Below are positions 5,796 through 6,576 of a DNA stretch of 6,576 nucleotides, one piece after another. The notes beneath the pieces were generated by a model. The model saw nothing but the letters and a program-made list of their open reading frames with translations. It searched no databases and was not told the origin of the DNA. This stretch comes from Competibacteraceae bacterium UBA2788. GTDB lineage: Bacteria; Pseudomonadota; Gammaproteobacteria; Competibacterales; Competibacteraceae. Positions within the stretch are counted from its first letter, which is position 1, and every line of letters starts with the position of its first letter. The stretch lies in assembly GCA_002352185.1 (NCBI GenBank), contig DEHY01000013.1, positions 1,991 through 8,566 on the forward strand, written 5' to 3'. The position numbers and the translations under genes are program-made.

Positions 5796-6576
5796 ATGGC
5801 ATCCCTGCACTGCCGTTCCCTGTGGATTTCCGATGTGCATCTCGGCTTCAAGGAATGTAAAGCCGAGTTTCTGCTCGACTTTCTGCGACAAAGCGAGTGC
5901 GAGCGGCTGTACCTGAACGGCGATCTGATCGACTTCTGGAGTCTGCAAAAAGGCGGACGCTGGTCAGCAACACATGGCGAGGTGCTGAAAACCATCGTGG
6001 ACAAGGCGCGGGCCGGAACGCAGGTAATCTATGTGCCGGGCAATCATGATGAAGTGGCGCGGGATTATCTCGGTCTGCGAATCGGCGGCATTGAGATTGT
6101 CTCGGAGATCATTCACATCACCGCTGATGGCCGGCGCTTTCTGGTCACTCATGGCGATGAATGCGATAGCGCGGTCCGCTGTGGCGGGCCGTTGCTGAAT
6201 GGGCTGGGCGATTGGGCCTATGACCTGCTGCTGTTCCTCAACCGCTGGTACAATCACTGGCGGCGGCGATTGCATTACCCTTATTGGTCGCTGGCCAACT
6301 TCCTCAAGCAGCGCATTAGCCGGGCTACCGCCTACATCGCCCGGTTCGAGGCGGCAGCGGCACATGAAGCCATACGGCGTGGGCTGGATGGGGTGATCTG
6401 CGGGCATATCCATCATGCCGCACTGCATGATATTCACGGGGTGCTGTACTGCAATGACGGCGATTGGGTGGAAAGTTGCACCGCGCTGGCGGAACGCCTG
6501 GACGGGACGCTGGAAATCCTGCACTGGACCCAGCAGCAGGCGGTGGTCATGGCAAGGGAATCGCGCCGATTGCCGG
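5796..6576 (+). CDS. plcP: PlcP-type calcineurin-like metallophosphoesterase (LpxH-related), 3' end beyond window
   Basis: 260 codons are visible with no stop before the window edge. The dimetal phosphoesterase motifs are complete: SDVHLG (12-17, D13 and H15), NGDLIDFW (41-48, D43), PGNHDE (81-86, N83 and H84), VTHGDE (117-122, H119) and GHIHHA (203-208, H204 and H206), followed by NDGDWVES (220-227). This is the COG2908 group, often labelled UDP-2,3-diacylglucosamine diphosphatase. Sinorhizobium meliloti PlcP, in the same group, is a cytoplasmic phospholipase C that converts phosphatidylcholine and related lipids to diacylglycerol under phosphate limitation. Position four bases after btaB, opposite a glycolipid synthase and an ornithine lipid pair, favours PlcP over LpxH. 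The ATG at 5796 lacks a clear Shine-Dalgarno sequence and probably relies on coupling to btaB. The visible length is already near that expected for PlcP, so only a short tail is likely missing. Function is inferred from context. Confidence 0.85.
   Translation, partial: MASLHCRSLWISDVHLGFKECKAEFLLDFLRQSECERLYLNGDLIDFWSLQKGGRWSATHGEVLKTIVDKARAGTQVIYVPGNHDEVARDYLGLRIGGIEIVSEIIHITADGRRFLVTHGDECDSAVRCGGPLLNGLGDWAYDLLLFLNRWYNHWRRRLHYPYWSLANFLKQRISRATAYIARFEAAAAHEAIRRGLDGVICGHIHHAALHDIHGVLYCNDGDWVESCTALAERLDGTLEILHWTQQQAVVMARESRRLP

Noticed and set aside
5964..6524. 186-codon open frame on the minus strand
   Set aside because: Antisense to the PlcP-like gene, whose catalytic motifs are complete; no domain of its own.
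1..6576. Mobile element, CRISPR, tRNA or rRNA content
   Set aside because: No transposase, integrase, repeat-spacer pattern, terminal repeats or cloverleaf-like segment was seen on either strand.

Overview
The window looks like a compact chromosomal locus for replacing membrane phospholipids with phosphorus-free lipids, of the kind switched on by phosphate starvation. The host is probably a proteobacterium, perhaps gammaproteobacterial. This is inferred from the G+C-rich codon use, the resemblance of the proteins to proteobacterial OlsA/OlsB, BtaA/BtaB and PlcP, and PhoB-type direct repeats. No marker in the window fixes the genus.

Layout. Positions 1-53 (minus strand) hold only the first 17 codons of a short-chain dehydrogenase/reductase. 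Positions 54-250 are a non-coding gap. Positions 251-3746 form a tight minus-strand operon read right to left: a GT4-type glycosyltransferase, a PAP2-superfamily phosphatase, an OlsB-like N-acyltransferase and an OlsA-like O-acyltransferase. Positions 3747-3968 are a divergent control region. Positions 3969 to the window end form a plus-strand operon: btaA, btaB and a PlcP/LpxH-like metallophosphoesterase cut off by the window edge. Genes within each operon overlap or lie within about 21 bases of each other, so each set is probably co-transcribed and partly translationally coupled.

How the genes fit together (inference from family knowledge). A PlcP-type phosphoesterase would remove phosphate-bearing head groups from phospholipids and leave diacylglycerol. 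The PAP2 phosphatase could add diacylglycerol from phosphatidic acid. Diacylglycerol would feed two phosphorus-free products: a glycolipid made by the glycosyltransferase and the betaine lipid DGTS made by BtaA then BtaB. OlsB and OlsA would make a third, ornithine lipid, independently of diacylglycerol. Recycling and three replacement routes are thus packed into about 6.3 kb.

Regulation. The divergent region contains two groups of 7-base repeats spaced by 11 bases and resembling the PhoB half-site CTGTCAT, each oriented toward its own operon. The one facing the glycosyltransferase is strong (18 of 21 positions match) and the one facing btaA is weaker (15 of 21). Between them lies a perfect 9-base inverted repeat. 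The individual enzyme families are known. What stands out is their combination in one divergent, apparently Pho-controlled locus.
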